Shown here in pieces: positions 41,400 through 43,886 of a DNA stretch of 43,886 nt. Positions within the stretch are counted from its first letter, which is position 1, and each line of letters opens with the position of its first letter. Origin of the DNA: Fragilaria crotonensis (taxonomy: Eukaryota > Bacillariophyta > Fragilariophyceae > Fragilariales > Fragilariaceae); the NCBI GenBank assembly GCA_022925895.1, contig JAKSYS010000524.1:1-43886 (forward strand). Direction: 5' to 3'. A model generated the notes under the pieces. That model was not told where the DNA came from and searched no databases. It saw only the letters and a list, made by a program, of their open reading frames with translations. The translations under genes were made by a program, and so were the position numbers.

Positions 41400-43886
41400 A
41401 TGGTTCATACGCGCTCAGGGCATAAGGTTGTACACATGGAAGCTTCATACGGGCGTGCAGCTCGAACGGAGTCGAAAAGGCGCCTTCTGAAGAGAAAGTT
41501 GGACTCGTGTACTGCTCGAGTATCCTCAAATGAATTTGGGATGGAAGGGAATACAATGACACCGAGGAGGACAACAAGAGCTCAAATTCAAGTGGAGGAA
41601 GACTTGGCAACACCTCCCAGTGCTTCGAATCGAGTTGCAGCGACTCCGCCTCCGAGAAGTGAACGACTGCTGAGAAGACGACTGCCTACGTGTTCTGACT
41701 TCGGACCGACTCGCCATTTTGCCTTCCAAGGACAAGGTTTCTTTTTTTGCAACCCTTGCGATTTGTGGGATGCTCGCCTTCCAGATTGCAGTGCAAAGGG
41801 GTCCAGAGTGTCGACAAGGTTTGCTTGCACAGCACATCACAACTGCTTTTCACATCCGACATATATTCGCAACGAGCATTGTAGGTCAAGTGATTACCAG
41901 ACGGAAGCAACCAAGGGAACAGATTCTATGCACGAGACCGACTCTTGCCAGGGACGACAGAATCTGTCAACTGCTTCTCATTCTACTAGTTCTGCTGATG
42001 AATTCGATCGCAATGATGATAATGCTTCTGAAGGCGAAGGAAGTAGCTTCAATCCTCACTCGTCGTGGTGTTCAGTCGGGACACCAACTTCTAGAAGTAG
42101 CAGGAATAGTAGTAGAACGCTCAGTAACGAACCGGAAGAAAATGTTGTGTTGAGACTGGTGCACGGTGAAGAGGAACAGCAACAAGAAGACGCTATTCAA
42201 CAAGAAGACACTATTCAAGAAGAAGACGCTGCTAATGAAGTCAATAATCAACCAGCACAAGCTGAGAATGTGATACGGCTATTACATGGTGACGAACACC
42301 CTGAAGTTAATCGCCTAAAGGGTAAGATAGCATTGCTTCGACAGAAAATTCGTGACATGACTCGAAAGAACAAAAGGTTACAAGCAGCGACTGTCGGGAC
42401 GAACGCATTCGGACCTAGTAATGCGGAGGACCCCACCATCAGTCGGAACAAAGCGTTTAAGCATCAAGTGACAGAAGCAATAAATGAGGTTCTGCGCAGG
42501 TATCCTCGCTGGAGTCCAAAACGGACAGGTGCTTTAGTTGCACAGGCGTTATGGGAACAAGCAGTGAATCTGCCTGAATTGCTGAAACTGTCTCGCAAAT
42601 ACTTTCGAGAGAAGGTCTTCACACCTTTTAATGTTTTGCGAGAGATGGACTTGGCAGGTGGTACACTCTCATACGAAGGCATTGACGTGTTGCGTCGGGT
42701 GGAAACTGCAGGACTCAAACGATTCCGAGGTTCCATGATACCTTCGAAATCAGAAATCAAGCGAATGGCTGGGATGGTTGAGTGGTTTGCCCATCCGCGT
42801 TGTCCCTTTGAATTAAAGCAAACATCCAAGGGCGAATCCGTTGAGTTTGACTATGCGAAGTCGATGCTGTGCATAATTCAAGCCTTTCATTTGGACCAGG
42901 TAGGGAAAATACGTTCATTATCTGTTGCATCCTTGATTGACGGTGCATCGCTGTCAAAAAACCTTTCAATAATAGCTGGAGGCATTAAGATAATTGACCG
43001 AGGTGCACGGTGCCCTCTGACAAGAAAACCATTGCTAGACAACCCGACGACAATGAAAGCCCAGTCTCGCAATTTATGCATCCCTTTAAAGTTAATGATG
43101 GGAAGGGAAACGAAAGAGACTTTTGCCCACTTTGCAACTTTGTTTGAATTCCTTGACCAAATTTCTGACGCAAAGACTCTCCCGCCCGAAATGGCAGGCT
43201 TTATGCCATTTGGATGCATGACAAACTGCGATTTGTCGGCGCAGTGGAAGGGCCTCTGCAAGGGAGGAGCGGCAAAGGTGCACACGTTACCCTGTACAGG
43301 GTGCGCCACGGAATCAGACTGTTTGGCCACACCAAATGCTGGGCTGTGCACACGATGGTGCTATGAACATTCGTTGGTGGATCCCGAATGGATGTGCTTC
43401 CACAAAGCGATGGCCACCCCGGAGCGAGTAAGCACTATCAAGGCAGAAGTAGCAGAGCTCCTGTTGGCATTGGGCGGTGCTCTCGACGAGATTAAAGCAG
43501 ATTCACAGATGACTTCTAATGACGTTGATATCGAATCTCCACTGGTTAGTTCAACAACGGATGCGGCCTCCATTCACTTCATTCCAAAAACTGCTCTTGA
43601 GAAGCAGTCCTTCTCGCGGTTGCTCTCGAATGAGCTCATGCTCCGAAGTCTTGACAATGGAGGAAGCATAGAGACGAGACGAGAGAGTCTGCGACATTCT
43701 TTGCTTGGAGAAGCCACGATTGTTCGGCTTAGTAAGGAAATCGCCCATGGCGAGGTAAAGGAAGGGGCATACTTCCTTTTGATGAACACGCTTCCATGTG
43801 TGCTTCACATGGAGAATCGAAACGGAATTAAGCTTCTGACGATGATATTGATTGAAGGACTTTCTAATGCGAAGAAGAAGCTGCTT
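41400..43886 (+). CDS. Element D: large uncharacterised protein, 3' partial, possibly mobile-element encoded
   Basis: An uninterrupted 829-codon frame from ATG 41400 to the right edge, without a stop. The N-terminus is basic and Ser/Arg-rich with a Cys/His cluster (FFCNPCDLWDARLPDC, CTAHHNCF). An acidic Gln/Glu repeat follows (EEQQQEDAIQQEDTIQEEDA), then a short coiled coil (LKGKIALLRQKIRDMTRKNK) and a helical region (RYPRWSPKRTGALVAQALWE). The conserved-looking core has SLIDGASLSKNLSIIAGGIK, RGARCPLTRKPLL, AQSRNLCIPLKLMMGRETKE, MTNCDLSAQWKGLCKGGAAK and a Cys-rich knuckle (LPCTGCATESDC, LCTRWCYEH). Asp residues in LIDGA and NCDLS could be catalytic. I recall comparable QDLSxxWK plus Cys-knuckle proteins from repetitive genes of marine protists, but cannot name the family. 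No frame break, unlike elements A and B, so it may be young. Confidence 0.65.
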   Translation, partial: MVHTRSGHKVVHMEASYGRAARTESKRRLLKRKLDSCTARVSSNEFGMEGNTMTPRRTTRAQIQVEEDLATPPSASNRVAATPPPRSERLLRRRLPTCSDFGPTRHFAFQGQGFFFCNPCDLWDARLPDCSAKGSRVSTRFACTAHHNCFSHPTYIRNEHCRSSDYQTEATKGTDSMHETDSCQGRQNLSTASHSTSSADEFDRNDDNASEGEGSSFNPHSSWCSVGTPTSRSSRNSSRTLSNEPEENVVLRLVHGEEEQQQEDAIQQEDTIQEEDAANEVNNQPAQAENVIRLLHGDEHPEVNRLKGKIALLRQKIRDMTRKNKRLQAATVGTNAFGPSNAEDPTISRNKAFKHQVTEAINEVLRRYPRWSPKRTGALVAQALWEQAVNLPELLKLSRKYFREKVFTPFNVLREMDLAGGTLSYEGIDVLRRVETAGLKRFRGSMIPSKSEIKRMAGMVEWFAHPRCPFELKQTSKGESVEFDYAKSMLCIIQAFHLDQVGKIRSLSVASLIDGASLSKNLSIIAGGIKIIDRGARCPLTRKPLLDNPTTMKAQSRNLCIPLKLMMGRETKETFAHFATLFEFLDQISDAKTLPPEMAGFMPFGCMTNCDLSAQWKGLCKGGAAKVHTLPCTGCATESDCLATPNAGLCTRWCYEHSLVDPEWMCFHKAMATPERVSTIKAEVAELLLALGGALDEIKADSQMTSNDVDIESPLVSSTTDAASIHFIPKTALEKQSFSRLLSNELMLRSLDNGGSIETRRESLRHSLLGEATIVRLSKEIAHGEVKEGAYFLLMNTLPCVLHMENRNGIKLLTMILIEGLSNAKKKLL

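Noticed and set aside
1-43886. tRNA or rRNA genes
   Set aside because: I saw no cloverleaf-like segment with conserved A and B boxes or rRNA core sequence, although a covariance search was not possible here.

Overview
The window looks like nuclear DNA of a photosynthetic stramenopile, most likely a diatom. The genes are compact and carry few, short GT-AG introns (65-96 bp for most). Two N-termini look like diatom plastid presequences with Phe right after the predicted signal-peptide cleavage point. A secreted protein carries a Cys module that I associate with diatom proteins, and the mobile elements are of DDE and hAT types. This assignment is inference; no ribosomal RNA or barcode gene is present.

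Layout. 1-8.9 kb is a dense housekeeping block: the 3' part of a class-3 lipase (+), PAF1 (-), a secreted FG-GAP-like membrane protein (+), the splicing factor CWC25 (-), a small plastid-type secreted protein (+) and a TrhO-like rhodanese (-). 9.4-10.9 kb holds a decayed hAT transposon. 11.5-12.2 kb is a Cys-type glutathione peroxidase with one intron. 12.3-26.2 kb is one giant minus-strand gene, about 4,540 codons, with an N-terminal SH3 domain, a helicase-like P-loop core of the DUF3638/DUF3645 type, EF-hands and a C-terminal Vps62/VPS13-like region. 26.2-30.5 kb is gene-poor with decayed coding fragments.

30.5-43.9 kb alternates cellular genes (an AlkB-type dioxygenase, a small membrane protein, a Tim17/22/23-like protein) with mobile elements. 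Element A (31.45-34.62 kb) has 18-bp terminal inverted repeats and a pogo/DDE_1-like transposase. Element B (about 37.2-39.9 kb) encodes an IS630/Tc1/mariner-like transposase. Element C (about 40.3-40.9 kb) is an internally deleted relative of A. A perfect 104-bp palindrome lies at 41.0-41.1 kb. Element D is an uninterrupted 829-codon frame running off the right edge.

Two themes cut across the window. Several genes, host and mobile alike, are broken by single-base shifts mostly at short homopolymers, which suggests assembly indels in the host genes and possibly real decay in the transposons. The non-coding spacers are strikingly rich in the tetranucleotide GTAC. The most interesting object is the giant SH3 / P-loop / EF-hand / Vps62-like gene.
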